Shown here: one piece after another, positions 24,913 to 34,491 of the stretch
How the letters are laid out: every line of letters begins with the position of its first letter
How positions within the stretch are numbered: position 1 is the stretch's first letter
NCBI GenBank assembly: GCA_016219965.1
Contig: JACRJM010000003.1
Location: 566,299 to 630,298 of the forward strand
DNA: 64,000 nucleotides
Direction: 5' to 3'
Source of the DNA: Candidatus Schekmanbacteria bacterium
Lineage (GTDB): Bacteria > Schekmanbacteria > GWA2-38-11 > J061
Program-made: the position numbers and the translations under genes
Notes under the pieces: generated by a model
Seen by the model: the letters and a program-made list of their open reading frames with translations, nothing else
Told to the model about the DNA's origin: nothing
Databases searched by the model: none

Positions 24913-25908
24913 CTATGGCAATATTCCTACTCCCGGTTCCCAGATGTACATGAATTTTGGCGAGAGAAGCTCTGAGAGTTTGCGCCACTCAAAAAGGCTG
25001 ACACCCTCATAGGACATGGGGGTGTTCTGGGATAGAGAGTAAATATTGTTCCTGTATGAATCCGGCCGCTGGTACATTACAACTTTTGCTTTTTCGAGAT
25101 TTGCATTCTTTTTAGCTTTTTCTATTACTTCATCAAGATATGAAATCCCGTCAATAAGCCCTGCATTTAGCGCCTGACGGCTTGAATATATCCTGCCGTC
25201 TGCAAGCCTTTCTATTTCAGCCCGTGCGAGCTTCGGCCTGCCTGCTGATATGGCATTGAGGAACTCTCCGTAAAGGTCAAGAGTGATGTCCTTCATTATC
25301 TTTAGCTCTTCTTCAGATGCGCTCCTTAAGGGCGAGCCCATGTCCTTCTTATCCCCTGACTTTACCGTCCTGTCCTTAATTCCAAGTTTGTCGAGAAGTC
25401 CCGTAAGATCTATATTCTCAAATATCACACCAATGCTTCCTGTCACTGTAGTGGGATTGGCATAAATGCCGTCGCATGCCATTGAAATATATAAAGCTCC
25501 GGAAGCTGCCACATCCATCATTGAGGCATAGACGGGGATGTGCGTATCCTTTTTGAATTTAAGTATTTCTCTGTAGATGATGTCGCTTGCCGTTACAGTG
25601 CCGCCGGGACTATCGATCCTAAGGACTACCGCTTTTATCCTGTCATCTTCTTTTGCCATGCTCAATATTTCTTTTACCAGGCTCACAGTGTTTTCTTTTT
25701 TTACGAGGCCTGAAACATAGACTGCTTCTTCTGATACGATCACTCCGGAGATATCGAGAATAAGAATTTTATACTTTCCTTTACCTTCCAGCTTTGTTTC
25801 TTCAAGGGGCTTTTCCTCGGAGAATAGAGGAAAATTAAATGTACAGCCGGATGCGCATAAAAGAATAGCGGAGAAAACTATCAATGTAAAAAAATTGGAT
25901 TTATTCAT
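24913..25908 (-). CDS. sppA: Signal peptide peptidase SppA, lipoprotein form (S49 family)
   Basis: 331-residue membrane-anchored serine protease that degrades signal peptides and membrane-associated peptides. The N-terminus has a signal with lipobox CASGC (cysteine near residue 22). S49 motifs: AVVLRIDSPGGTVTASD, VAASGALYISMACDGIYANPTTVTGSIGVIF with the catalytic serine, and a downstream SGDKKDMGSPLR segment holding the likely general-base lysine, then GRIYSSRQALNAGLIDGI. Length fits the short bacterial SppA type. Start ATG lacks a clear ribosome binding site. Oriented away from the ars operon, sharing the intergenic space with its promoter. Confidence 0.9.
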   Translation of the reverse strand: MNKSNFFTLIVFSAILLCASGCTFNFPLFSEEKPLEETKLEGKGKYKILILDISGVIVSEEAVYVSGLVKKENTVSLVKEILSMAKEDDRIKAVVLRIDSPGGTVTASDIIYREILKFKKDTHIPVYASMMDVAASGALYISMACDGIYANPTTVTGSIGVIFENIDLTGLLDKLGIKDRTVKSGDKKDMGSPLRSASEEELKIMKDITLDLYGEFLNAISAGRPKLARAEIERLADGRIYSSRQALNAGLIDGISYLDEVIEKAKKNANLEKAKVVMYQRPDSYRNNIYSLSQNTPMSYEGVSLFEWRKLSELLSPKFMYIWEPGVGILP

Positions 25909-25960
25909 TTGTTTTAAAGAATAGCAGAATGTTCATCCTGCGGTCAAACCCAAAAAAGTA

Positions 25961-25989
25961 TTGACCTGTTACGTCTTAACGAATAGTAT
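25961..25989 (+). promoter_or_regulatory. Putative sigma-70 promoter of the ars operon
   Basis: TTGACC and TAGTAT hexamers separated by 17 bases, placing the start of transcription near the palindrome that follows and about 40 bases before the arsR ATG. Confidence 0.6.
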
Positions 25990-26005
25990 ATCCGTATAAA
26001 CGGAT
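25990..26005. promoter_or_regulatory. Putative ArsR operator palindrome
   Basis: ATCCGT, 4-base spacer ATAA, ACGGAT: a perfect 6-bp inverted repeat starting on the base after the -10 hexamer. Position at the transcription start is the usual place for autorepression by ArsR-type proteins. Confidence 0.55.
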
Positions 26006-26025
26006 TAAAGGATTAAAGGATTAAA
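26002..26025 (+). repeat. Three tandem GGATTAAA octamers
   Basis: Three exact direct copies of GGATTAAA begin at 26002, 26010 and 26018, the first overlapping the right half of the palindrome and the last ending 4 bases before the arsR start codon. The last copies supply AAGG for ribosome binding. A tandem octamer here could vary in number. Confidence 0.6.
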
Positions 26026-26029
26026 TGAT

Positions 26030-26416
26030 ATGGAAAGAACATCGTTAATCTTAAAAGCACTTTCTGAGGAAACGCGTCTCCGCATTATGAATCTTGTAAT
26101 CGATGGAGAGATATGTGTTTGTGACATAATGACAGTGCTCAATATGCCCCAGTCTACAGTTTCAAGACATATAGCTTATTTAAAGAACGCAGGGCTTGTG
26201 AGGGGGCGCAGGCAGGGTACATGGATGCATTACTCGATTATAGAAAATGATATCACTAATGATAGAGGAAATGAGGGTTATAGAGGGAGTGAAAATGATT
26301 TTGCAAGGGATGAAATACTTAAATGCCTTAGGGTGTTGATGTTAAAAGACCCTGTTGCTATTGAAGACTTAAAGAGACTTAACAAATTCCGCAGAGAAAA
26401 GAATAAATGCGAATAA
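26030..26416 (+). CDS. arsR: ArsR-family metalloid-responsive repressor
   Basis: 128-residue winged-helix repressor. The arsenite-binding motif is at the helix: GEICVCDI with C29 and C31, as in ELCVCDL of classical ArsR. The recognition helix ([32 protein letters not shown]) is complete. Binding of As(III) or Sb(III) would release it from the palindrome directly upstream. The tail is longer than usual and charged (FRREKNKCE at the end, one more cysteine). Followed by acr3 after 13 bases with a good ribosome binding site. Confidence 0.93.
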   Translation: MERTSLILKALSEETRLRIMNLVIDGEICVCDIMTVLNMPQSTVSRHIAYLKNAGLVRGRRQGTWMHYSIIENDITNDRGNEGYRGSENDFARDEILKCLRVLMLKDPVAIEDLKRLNKFRREKNKCE

Positions 26417-26429
26417 AGGAGAAAATATC

Positions 26430-27485
26430 ATGGATGCACTAACCAAAAAATTATCGTTCCTTGATCGTTTTTTAACTCTCTGGATCTTTCTTGCAATGAT
26501 AATAGGCGTTGGACTTGGGTTTGCGATGCCGGGGATAGTCCAGCTTATAACAGGTTTTCAGGTAGGAACAACTTCAATCCCTATTGCCGTAGGTCTTATA
26601 TTGATGATGTATCCTCCCCTTGCCAAGGTAAAGTACGAGGAGCTGGGTGAAGTGTTCGGCAATTTTAAGCTACTTTCACTTTCTCTTGTGCAGAACTGGA
26701 TAGTCGGACCTGTTTTAATGTTCCTTCTGGCCATTATCTTTCTCAGAGATTATCCTGAGTATATGGTGGGGCTCATAATGATAGGCCTGGCCCGCTGTAT
26801 TGCCATGGTGATAGTTTGGAATGAGCTTGCAAATGGAGACAGAGAGTATTGTGCAGGGCTTGTCGCATTCAACTCTATTTTCCAGGTCCTGTTTTTTTCA
26901 GTTTATGCGTATTTTTTTATCACAGTTCTTCCTCCTCTTGTTGGCCTTAAAGGCGCTATTGTGGAAATAACAATAAAGGAAATAGCAAAAAGCGTGTTTA
27001 TCTATCTTGGCATTCCATTTATTGCGGGAGTTATAACCCGTTTTACTCTCCTCAAGATAAAAGGGAAGGAATGGTATGAGCATGTTTTTATTCCCCTAAT
27101 AAGCCCTCTTACACTGATAGCACTTCTTTTCACCATAATTGTCATGTTTTCCCTTAAGGGAGAGTACATTGTAAGGCTTCCCCTTGATGTTTTAAGAATC
27201 GCAGTACCTTTACTTTTCTATTTTGTAATCATGTTTATTGTTTCCTTTTATATGGGGAAGAAGGTGGGGGCAGACTATTCAAAGACCGCCTCTCTCTCAT
27301 TTACTGCTGCAAGCAACAACTTTGAACTGGCTATAGCAGTTGCAGTGTCAGTTTTTGGTATAAATTCTGGTGAAGCTTTTGCCGCTGTGATAGGCCCCCT
27401 TGTTGAAGTGCCGGTATTAATCAGCCTTGTAAATGTGGCCTTCTGGTTTCAAAGAAGATATTTTTCCGCGCCACAGGAAGTTTAA
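26430..27485 (+). CDS. acr3: Arsenite efflux permease Acr3
   Basis: 351-residue inner membrane carrier of the bile/arsenite/riboflavin transporter superfamily with about ten membrane helices. The conserved cysteine required for arsenite transport is present as C123 in [19 protein letters not shown], and the second signature [13 protein letters not shown] with its conserved glutamate is present near residue 291. Exports As(III) using the membrane potential. Ribosome binding site AAAGGAGAAA. Second gene of the ars operon. Confidence 0.95.
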   Translation: MDALTKKLSFLDRFLTLWIFLAMIIGVGLGFAMPGIVQLITGFQVGTTSIPIAVGLILMMYPPLAKVKYEELGEVFGNFKLLSLSLVQNWIVGPVLMFLLAIIFLRDYPEYMVGLIMIGLARCIAMVIVWNELANGDREYCAGLVAFNSIFQVLFFSVYAYFFITVLPPLVGLKGAIVEITIKEIAKSVFIYLGIPFIAGVITRFTLLKIKGKEWYEHVFIPLISPLTLIALLFTIIVMFSLKGEYIVRLPLDVLRIAVPLLFYFVIMFIVSFYMGKKVGADYSKTASLSFTAASNNFELAIAVAVSVFGINSGEAFAAVIGPLVEVPVLISLVNVAFWFQRRYFSAPQEV

Positions 27486-27543
27486 GAATAATATCTAAAA
27501 TACTTGTGAAAAGAGTTTTTATTTTTTAGTAAGAAGGTCATTA

Positions 27544-28830
27544 ATGACTGAGCTAATCAAAAAACTGTACGTTGAGACAACATCTCGCTGTAACATCAGC
27601 TGTGCCATGTGCGTCAAAAGCTTTAAGAGGGGTGAGGAAGGAGATATGAGCCTCAATACATTCAAGAGGCTTCTCCCTGTCCTTCGCGAAGTCGAATATG
27701 TAAACCTTAACGGCATCGGTGAGCCACTGATGAACCCTGAATTCCTTGAGATTTTGAAGTTTGCCAAGGATAATATGAAAAAAACTTCTAAGACAGGGTT
27801 TACTACAAATGGGATGCTTCTTAATGGGGAGATAGCGGAAAAACTTGTCCTGGCAGGACTTGATAAGCTTGTAATTTCATTGGACAGTGTAGATCCTGAG
27901 AATTTTTCCGGCATAAGGGTAGGGGCCTGTTTCAAGCAGGTTGAATTGAATATAGATTCTTTAAATATGGCAAAAAAGAAACTTGGCAGGGAGAACCCCG
28001 TCCTTGGATTTGAGCTTGTTGCCACAAAGGAAAACTTCCACGAAATACCTCAGGTTGTTGAATTTGCCCATAGGAAAGGGGCAAAGCTTTTAATATTTTC
28101 ACATATATTTCCATACTCACCTGATATGAATTTAAAGAAGCTTTTCGAACCCCTGTCAAATGACTCCTTTGACATTTACAGGGATATAAAGGAGAAACTT
28201 AAGGAGAAGGGATTAGATATAAAAAAATATGCAAATTTCAATTTTCTGCTCCTTAAACATAAAAAGGATGAATTGTCTGGGATTCTTTGGGACATAATGG
28301 ATAAGGCATTCAATGAAGCCAAGAAAAAAGAGCTGTTCCTCAATATACCGAGGCTGATAGAGATAGACGGGGACAAGATTTATGCTGAGGCTGCTAAGGT
28401 TTTTTCTGATGCTTTAAAGCTTGCTTTAGAATATAATATTGAGCTGATTTACCCTCCTATAATTCCGGAATTTACAAGGGAGTGCAAATTTATAAAGGAT
28501 GGGACCTGTTTTGTCGGATGGGACGGAGATGTTTCGACCTGTCTGCGTGTCCTCCATGAAAACAGGTATTTCGTAAATGGCTGCCAGAGGGAAACTTTCA
28601 GAACGAGTTTTGGGAATATCAATGAGCAGGATATAATTGATATCTGGAAAGGGAAAAAATACAGCACATTAAGGGAAAAGGTTGCAAAGTTTGACTTTCC
28701 AAACTGCCTTGACTGCTCGGCTTACGATTCCTGTGGATATTTTAAGGATAATTTCAACTATGATTGTTATGGAAATGAAGAACCCTGTGCGGACTGTCTA
28801 TGGAGCAAGAAACTGCTCCATTGTTTGTAA
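27544..28830 (+). CDS. Radical SAM/SPASM protein within the ars operon
   Basis: 428-residue radical SAM enzyme with the cluster motif C16-x3-C20-x2-C23 (CNISCAMC) and barrel features NGIGEPLMNPEFLEIL and VISLDSVDPENFSGIR. The C-terminal third holds a cysteine-rich SPASM-type region: GTCFVGWDGDVSTCLRVL, NCLDCSAYDSCGYF, and a final DCYGNEEPCADCLWSKKLLHC, which would carry auxiliary iron-sulfur clusters. The CYGN...PCxxCLW ending resembles radical SAM proteins found beside tungsten aldehyde oxidoreductases, but no such gene is here. It lies between acr3 (58-base gap) and arsC (22-base gap), so it is very likely co-expressed with arsenic resistance. It does not look like ArsS. Substrate unknown. 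Confidence 0.85.
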   Translation: MTELIKKLYVETTSRCNISCAMCVKSFKRGEEGDMSLNTFKRLLPVLREVEYVNLNGIGEPLMNPEFLEILKFAKDNMKKTSKTGFTTNGMLLNGEIAEKLVLAGLDKLVISLDSVDPENFSGIRVGACFKQVELNIDSLNMAKKKLGRENPVLGFELVATKENFHEIPQVVEFAHRKGAKLLIFSHIFPYSPDMNLKKLFEPLSNDSFDIYRDIKEKLKEKGLDIKKYANFNFLLLKHKKDELSGILWDIMDKAFNEAKKKELFLNIPRLIEIDGDKIYAEAAKVFSDALKLALEYNIELIYPPIIPEFTRECKFIKDGTCFVGWDGDVSTCLRVLHENRYFVNGCQRETFRTSFGNINEQDIIDIWKGKKYSTLREKVAKFDFPNCLDCSAYDSCGYFKDNFNYDCYGNEEPCADCLWSKKLLHCL

Positions 28831-28852
28831 ATTATTAAAATGCCTGTAAATT

Positions 28853-29299
28853 ATGAAAAAGAAAACGCGCATATTGTTTGCATGCACTAACAATTCCTGC
28901 CGGAGCCAGATGGCTGAAGGCATTGGGAGGGCTTTAGGCGGAGATACTGTAGAAGTCTTGAGTGCCGGTACGGTTCCAACATCAGTAAATCAGCTTGCCA
29001 TAAAGGTAATGAAAGAGGTCGGCACTGACATCTCCGGACAGAGGTCGAAATCAATAGAAGAGATCAATCTTCAGGAAATAGACTATGTTGTCACTCTATG
29101 CGGGGATGCCCGTGATACATGTGCCATGATCCCGGTAGGTTCCTTTAAAAGACTTCATTGGGATATAATTGACCCTGCCTCTGCCCATGGGGGAGAGGAA
29201 GCAGTCCTTCATATCTTCAGGAGTGTAAGGGATGAACTTCGGAAAAGGATAGAGTTATTGATAAAGGAAACAGGGGGCTCCCAGCTTCCCCTTTTCTGA
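28853..29299 (+). CDS. arsC: Arsenate reductase ArsC, thioredoxin-coupled LMW-PTP family
   Basis: 148-residue enzyme reducing arsenate to arsenite. The phosphatase-like loop is C11-x5-R17 (CTNNSCR) with C16 also present, and the redox relay cysteines C83 and C90 lie in LCGDARDTC, matching the C10/C82/C89 set of the staphylococcal enzyme. The general-acid DP pair is in HWDIIDPA. The reaction would be regenerated by thioredoxin. Last gene of the ars operon; its product feeds Acr3. About 115 bases with a new promoter separate it from mltD. Confidence 0.95.
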   Translation: MKKKTRILFACTNNSCRSQMAEGIGRALGGDTVEVLSAGTVPTSVNQLAIKVMKEVGTDISGQRSKSIEEINLQEIDYVVTLCGDARDTCAMIPVGSFKRLHWDIIDPASAHGGEEAVLHIFRSVRDELRKRIELLIKETGGSQLPLF

Positions 29300-29341
29300 T
29301 TCCGGGGCACCTTGTTTAATACCATTTTACATCTCTTTGTC

Positions 29342-29371
29342 TTGACACAATAGACTATAGAAGGTTATATT
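29342..29371 (+). promoter_or_regulatory. Putative sigma-70 promoter for mltD
   Basis: TTGACA and TATATT separated by 18 bases, ending 43 bases before the mltD start codon. Close to consensus. Confidence 0.65.
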
Positions 29372-29414
29372 TATCAGGTAACGCAGGGGGGGTAGTTATA
29401 TTTAAGGGGAGAGA

Positions 29415-31358
29415 ATGCGCAAATTTTCACTGCTATTGATAATTTTGATCCTCTTGACAGGGGGTTGTGCCTGGGAAAAGCTTTCATCAGATTATTGGGA
29501 TAATAACAAGGTCTATGTTTTAGAAGGGCCGCCTTTGCCTCCTGCCGATTATGAATCTGACATAGCTGAAGCTGACTCCAATGATTTGCAGGTTGACACA
29601 GAGCCTGTTCCTGAAGTTACACTCCCTGAAAATCCGCCCAACAAGGAATTGGAAGAGCTCTTTGTCTCTTCAGATGAGTTCTACAATAAAGGTGTCAAAT
29701 TTACACAAGAGGGAAAGTGGGAACTTGCAGAGGATGAATTCGAGAACGCACTCGAATTGCTTCAAAACTCTGAACTTAAGGACAACTATCCTGATGAAGT
29801 AAATAACTTCTATAACCAGCTATCCCGGAATGTGCTTGATATACTGGAAAAGAAAGAATCAGAAGATGTTAAGACACGTGAAGAGATTCTTCTTGCAAGG
29901 ATAAGAGCAAAACCCGAGGAAGAGAGGACAATCAGGGAAAAGGTAATGCTTGACTTCAAGGAAATAGACTATGATCTCCCTTTGGAGATAAATGATAAAG
30001 TGATCAAGTATATTGAATTTTTTTCAACTGACGTAAAAAGTAAGTTTCAGACATGGCTTTCAAGGTCAAATGCCTATCTTCCCATACTTAGAAAAATCCT
30101 TAAAGAAGAAGGCCTCCCCCTTGACCTTGCCTATCTTCCCCTTATAGAAAGTGGTTTTAATACAAGGGCTTATTCTAAGGCAAGGGCTGGTGGAATGTGG
30201 CAGTTCATTCCCGGTACAGGGAAAAAATATGGTCTTGATATTAATTGGTGGGTTGATGAACGCCGTGACTTTGAAAAATCAACACACAGCGCTGCGGCAT
30301 ATTTAAAATTTCTTTACGAGTCATTCGGCTCATGGTATCTGGCCCTTGCAAGCTATAATGCAGGAGAGGGGAGGGTTGCAAAATCCATCCAGAGTCAGGA
30401 TACAGCAGATTTCTGGTCGCTGCGTCTTCCCCGGGAGACCATGAACTATGTACCAGCTTTTATAGCCTCTGTAATTGTGGCAAAAAACCCACAGCGTTAC
30501 GGACTGGAGGTGGAATATGAAAAGCCCCTTGAGTATGATACTATAACGCTTGACCGTCCTATAGATCTTGATTCTGCCGCAAAATGCGCAGAAACAGAAA
30601 AGGAAGAGATCAAACACCTTAACCCTGAAATAACTTACTGGTCAACACCGCCTGTTGCGAGCTATCAGCTCCGCATTCCGGGTGGGAAATCTGAAGTATT
30701 CGCTAAAAATTTTGAAGAAATAAAAGACTCCTTCAGTCTTGCCTTTGTAAAATATACAGTTCAGAAGAATGAAACCCTGAAATCTATCTCCCGCAAATTT
30801 GGCGTTCCTTCTGAAGCAATAATTGCGGCAAACCATATAAAGAAGCCTTCAACGATACTTGCGGGTACACAAATATTAGTTCCAAACAAATGGGCAGGTC
30901 AGGGGAAAAAGACTACAGCCTATGCTTCTTCTTCTCCGGTTAAAGGAAAGAAAGGTGAGCTTTCAGTCCACACTGTAAGAAATGGCGACACTTTATTTGA
31001 TCTTGCCCGCGCCTACGGAACATCAACGGAAAGTATAATGAAATGGAATAATCTTAAGTCATCAGCCCTTTCATTAAATCAGAAACTCAAGATTTATTCT
31101 GGAACAAAAGCGGGAGAGTCGCAAAAAACTGCAACTAAAGTTGCAAGCAGCAAACAGGCAGCAAAGACAAAGCAGGATAATTATATCCTTCACAGTGTCA
31201 AAAAAGGAGAAACACTTTCCGTCATAGCAAAGAAATATGGTGTTACAATTCCTAAGATTATGCAGTGGAATAAGATTAAATCTGCAACAAGCATCCAGCC
31301 AAGCCAGAAGATAATCATCTATCCTAACTTAGTGAGCTCGCTCGAAAGAGACGGATGA
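29415..31358 (+). CDS. mltD: Membrane-bound lytic murein transglycosylase D with three LysM domains
   Basis: 647-residue lipoprotein (signal with lipobox LTGGC, cysteine near residue 18) that cleaves the glycan strands of peptidoglycan. After a long N-terminal helical region (about 60-200) comes the SLT domain: catalytic glutamate in YLPLIESGFN, then AGGMWQFIPGTGKKYGL, HSAAAYLKFLY and LASYNAGEGRV. Three LysM peptidoglycan-binding repeats follow near residues 440-485, 515-560 and 590-640 (YTVQKNETL, HTVRNGDTL, HSVKKGETL). Ribosome binding site AAGGGGAGAGA. Longer than E. coli MltD because of the N-terminal region and third LysM. Confidence 0.93.
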   Translation: MRKFSLLLIILILLTGGCAWEKLSSDYWDNNKVYVLEGPPLPPADYESDIAEADSNDLQVDTEPVPEVTLPENPPNKELEELFVSSDEFYNKGVKFTQEGKWELAEDEFENALELLQNSELKDNYPDEVNNFYNQLSRNVLDILEKKESEDVKTREEILLARIRAKPEEERTIREKVMLDFKEIDYDLPLEINDKVIKYIEFFSTDVKSKFQTWLSRSNAYLPILRKILKEEGLPLDLAYLPLIESGFNTRAYSKARAGGMWQFIPGTGKKYGLDINWWVDERRDFEKSTHSAAAYLKFLYESFGSWYLALASYNAGEGRVAKSIQSQDTADFWSLRLPRETMNYVPAFIASVIVAKNPQRYGLEVEYEKPLEYDTITLDRPIDLDSAAKCAETEKEEIKHLNPEITYWSTPPVASYQLRIPGGKSEVFAKNFEEIKDSFSLAFVKYTVQKNETLKSISRKFGVPSEAIIAANHIKKPSTILAGTQILVPNKWAGQGKKTTAYASSSPVKGKKGELSVHTVRNGDTLFDLARAYGTSTESIMKWNNLKSSALSLNQKLKIYSGTKAGESQKTATKVASSKQAAKTKQDNYILHSVKKGETLSVIAKKYGVTIPKIMQWNKIKSATSIQPSQKIIIYPNLVSSLERDG

Positions 31359-31365
31359 AATATCT

Positions 31366-32565
31366 TTATTGATTTTCCCTGAAGCTTATCTTTATCAGCG
31401 GCGGGGTTACTAGCGTTGTAACCATCACCATTATTACGACAGCACTGAAGATGGAATCGTCTAAGACTCCAATCTGTTTTCCGATTGAGGCAAAAATCAG
31501 TCCAACTTCTCCTCTTGGAACCATTGCGAATCCTACGCATAATCGGTTTATCCCCTTGCCGACAGCAAATCCGCAGACCTGTTTTCCTGCAAAGGCTGCG
31601 AGAGTTATTCCAGCCGCAACACCAAGGACTTTCATATCAGTGAATGTTTGAAGATTAACCTGTACCCCCATAAGGACAAAAAATATTGGGACAAGGAATC
31701 CTGAGATAGGTTTAATGATGTCTGTTAATGGTTCGTCTGTTCTGAAACGAGAAAAATGCACTTCATCGAGGATAAGACCTGCGGCAAAAGCGCCAACAAT
31801 AGGTGCAAGCCCTATCATGCTCGCAATATAAGAAAAGATAAAAGCTGTGCTCAAAGCAAAGACAAGCTTTGTCCCGTCAACCTTCATCTTTGCAACATAT
31901 TTTGTAAGTATTGGGGCGGCTTTAATCCCTATCAATATTCCGAGACAAATGAAGATTACTGACTTAGCAGTTATTAGGAGAACGGATGAAACACTTATGG
32001 TTCCGGATATTACAATTCCAGTGACTACACTTAAGATGACGAGCCCCATTACATCATCTATTACTGCGGCGCCAAGCACGATCTTTGCCTCTTTTGATGA
32101 AATCTTCCGGAGGTCTTTAAATACCCTTGCAGTAATTCCTACACTTGTGGCGCATAAAATTGCGCCAATGAAAATATGCAGATTGGTGCTGCCTGAAGGA
32201 TAAAAATAGAGGCTGACAAAGTAACCAAGTATAAATGGGGCAATAACACCTACGGTAGCAACCCAGAGCGATGTCCAGCCCACCTTCATCATTTCGCCGA
32301 GGTTGGACTCAAGTCCCACTTCAAAAAGCAGAATTACAACTCCTATCCTTGAAAGAATGTCAATATAGGGGTCATGAGCAATTGGTTTGAAAAAATCTAT
32401 ACCTGTAAAGTAAGGGAGATTTCCTATTAGAATGCCGGCTAAAAGTTCGCCCAGAACAGCCGGCTGCTTGATTTTTTCAAATAATTCACCGCCAATTTTG
32501 GCTGCCACCAGGATTATAACAAGCCATAACAATATCGGGGTTACAGGGTCAATATGGGTATCCAT
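31366..32565 (-). CDS. Kef-type cation:proton antiporter (CPA2 family)
   Basis: About 399-residue membrane protein with 11-13 hydrophobic helices of the Na+/H+ exchanger fold: [58 protein letters not shown] and [11 protein letters not shown] are CPA2 signatures; the DD pair in the central helix is intact. No regulatory TrkA-N domain. Its ATG overlaps the stop of the ABC ATPase gene (TGATG), so it is translationally coupled as the last gene of the metal/redox operon, which is unusual for a Kef-like protein and implies ion balance linked to that system. Confidence 0.9.
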   Translation of the reverse strand: MDTHIDPVTPILLWLVIILVAAKIGGELFEKIKQPAVLGELLAGILIGNLPYFTGIDFFKPIAHDPYIDILSRIGVVILLFEVGLESNLGEMMKVGWTSLWVATVGVIAPFILGYFVSLYFYPSGSTNLHIFIGAILCATSVGITARVFKDLRKISSKEAKIVLGAAVIDDVMGLVILSVVTGIVISGTISVSSVLLITAKSVIFICLGILIGIKAAPILTKYVAKMKVDGTKLVFALSTAFIFSYIASMIGLAPIVGAFAAGLILDEVHFSRFRTDEPLTDIIKPISGFLVPIFFVLMGVQVNLQTFTDMKVLGVAAGITLAAFAGKQVCGFAVGKGINRLCVGFAMVPRGEVGLIFASIGKQIGVLDDSIFSAVVIMVMVTTLVTPPLIKISFRENQ

Positions 32566-33236
32566 CAATTTTCTTTTATCTTTCCATCGAGGATGACTAT
32601 TTTCCGGCTTGCGTGCGTTGCATTTTCAGGGTTGTGCGTCACCATTATAATTGTATGCCCATGTTTATTCAACGTATCAAATACAGCCATAATCTCATTG
32701 CTTGTGCCTGTATCGAGGTTTCCAGTGGGTTCATCTGCAAGGATTATTGGCGGATCGTTAACAATAGCTCTTGCGATTGCCACCCGCTCCTGTTCGCCCC
32801 CTGAAAGCTGGTTCGGGAGTCTTTCAATCTTTTTTTCCAGCCCGACCTTTGCCAGCACCCGGAGGGCTTTATCAGATTTTTCAGCTTTGCTCCCTTTCTG
32901 TATGGCAAGGGGGAGCATTACGTTCTCTATGACATTAAGATAGGGGATAAGATTAAAATCCTGAAATACAAAACCAAGATACTCGCTTCTGTAGGCTGCT
33001 ATCTGCTCATTGGAAAGAGAATATATGTCCATCTCATCAATGAGAACATTTCCCCCGGAAGGGTGATTCAAGCCTCCCAAAACAGAAAGGAGCGTGCTTT
33101 TGCCGGAGCCTGACTGTCCCATTATGGATACAAACTCTCCGTCATCGATTGTTACGTTTACTCCGTTAAGAGCAAACACCTCCTCGTGACTGCCTGTGTA
33201 TTTTTTCTTAATGTTTTTAATTTCAATAAAATTCAT
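32565..33236 (-). CDS. ABC transporter ATP-binding protein (LolD/MacB type)
   Basis: About 223-residue ATPase. Walker [12 protein letters not shown]-loop [14 protein letters not shown], signature [14 protein letters not shown], Walker [13 protein letters not shown] and H-loop VTHN are complete. The MacB/LolD subgroup is indicated by [13 protein letters not shown] and by the partner permease. The reading frame extends 28 codons upstream into the permease gene, but the ATG at 33236 ([13 protein letters not shown]) begins 1 base after the permease stop and starts the conserved domain, so it is chosen. Would power the adjacent FtsX-type permease in substrate extrusion or mechanotransmission. Confidence 0.92.
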   Translation of the reverse strand: MNFIEIKNIKKKYTGSHEEVFALNGVNVTIDDGEFVSIMGQSGSGKSTLLSVLGGLNHPSGGNVLIDEMDIYSLSNEQIAAYRSEYLGFVFQDFNLIPYLNVIENVMLPLAIQKGSKAEKSDKALRVLAKVGLEKKIERLPNQLSGGEQERVAIARAIVNDPPIILADEPTGNLDTGTSNEIMAVFDTLNKHGHTIIMVTHNPENATHASRKIVILDGKIKEN

Positions 33237-33237
33237 A

Positions 33238-34491
33238 TCATAATGACCTAAGTGCGGCTGATGGGTCAAGCCTTGAAGCCTTTCTCGCCGGATAATAGCT
33301 TGCAAGGATTCCTGCGACAATAGAAAGTCCTACTGAGCTTAGGGCGAGATATGGGTTAAAGGAAATACCTCCTCCTGAAAAATCCTTCAACGCAGTCATA
33401 ACAATGTAGGCTGCTCCTATGCCGGCAGCATAACCAATTATGCCCGCAATGGCTCCCACAGTAACTGCTTCAATAAGGAATATATGCATTATACTTTTCT
33501 GCTGGAACCCTATGGCTCTGAATATTCCTATCTCTCGTTTTCTTTCATTTACAGAGCCCATCATTGTAACAAAAACAAGGAGCGTTCCCACAAGTATAAC
33601 TACACCGGAAATACCGGCAGCAAAATTTCTGAAGTGATCGAGCGTTTCTATTCTCCCCCGCACAACCTCTTTTAAAGCTGTTACCCTTGCCTGCGGGAGG
33701 ATCCCTGATATCTGTGAAACGATATCCTCTATAGGGCAGTTGTAACAGTAAGCACTTATTTCAATTAAAGAGATTTTTCCGTCTTTCCCGAGGATTTTCT
33801 GCGCAAAGGGGAGGCTTGTGAATATCATCATGTCATCCTGTGAACCGGTCTCCTCAAGAACTACAGATGAATAGAGACGAAAGTCTTTTCCCGGTATATC
33901 CTCTCCGGGAGATATTCCAAGTTTGCGGGCAGCTTCGTATCCTATAATAGCAGCATTTTCAACGCGCATGTCAGATAGTATGACAGGTTCTCCGTTATTT
34001 TGCGGAATGTCGGCGCTGGTGCCCTCCATATCCATATCGTGTTCAGGCATAGGTGCTTTATAATTTGGAGAGGCTTTTCTCCACCATCTCTTAAGTCTCA
34101 GTTCCTCTTCAAAGTCAATCCCTGCTATCGGTACATTTATACCGGCAAAATTTACTACTCCTATTATCTTGGGGGCTATAATACTTATGTTCCTGCTGTT
34201 TTCAATATTACGGATCTTGTCAAGAACGGCTTCATCCATTTCTTTTTTTTCGAGAGACATCTCGCCTAAAGCAATACCTCCGTAGCTTAAGGTAAGGCCG
34301 TCAGACTTTGGGATTACAATGATGTTTGCTCCGTATTCATCAAGTTTCCGTCCCAGGCTTTCTCCCATTTTCTCGGTTACAGTTACAAGTGTTACTACGG
34401 TAGATACAGCAACAAGAAGTCCAAGTATTATGAAGAAAGTTTTTCCTTTTCTTCTTTTCAGATTTTCAAATGCTATGTCTCTAAGTCTCAT
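33238..34491 (-). CDS. FtsX/MacB-type ABC permease with extracytoplasmic CxxC
   Basis: 417-residue permease: one N-terminal helix (FFIILGLLVAVSTVVTLVTV), a periplasmic domain of about 220 residues, and three C-terminal helices of the FtsX fold (GVVILVGTLLVFVTMMGSVNERKREIGIFRAIGF). The periplasmic domain carries AYCYNCPIED, a CxxC near residue 249 that could bind metal or exchange disulfides. Permeases of this type with cysteine pairs accompany DUF2318 and thioredoxin-like proteins in P19/Fet iron loci. Start ATG overlaps the stop of the HMA gene (ATGA). Single permease, so it would act as a homodimer. Confidence 0.88.
   Translation of the reverse strand: MRLRDIAFENLKRRKGKTFFIILGLLVAVSTVVTLVTVTEKMGESLGRKLDEYGANIIVIPKSDGLTLSYGGIALGEMSLEKKEMDEAVLDKIRNIENSRNISIIAPKIIGVVNFAGINVPIAGIDFEEELRLKRWWRKASPNYKAPMPEHDMDMEGTSADIPQNNGEPVILSDMRVENAAIIGYEAARKLGISPGEDIPGKDFRLYSSVVLEETGSQDDMMIFTSLPFAQKILGKDGKISLIEISAYCYNCPIEDIVSQISGILPQARVTALKEVVRGRIETLDHFRNFAAGISGVVILVGTLLVFVTMMGSVNERKREIGIFRAIGFQQKSIMHIFLIEAVTVGAIAGIIGYAAGIGAAYIVMTALKDFSGGGISFNPYLALSSVGLSIVAGILASYYPARKASRLDPSAALRSL

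Noticed and set aside
33237-33320. Extended start of the ABC ATPase
   Set aside because: It would read through the end of the permease gene; the ATG at 33236 begins the conserved domain and follows the permease stop directly.
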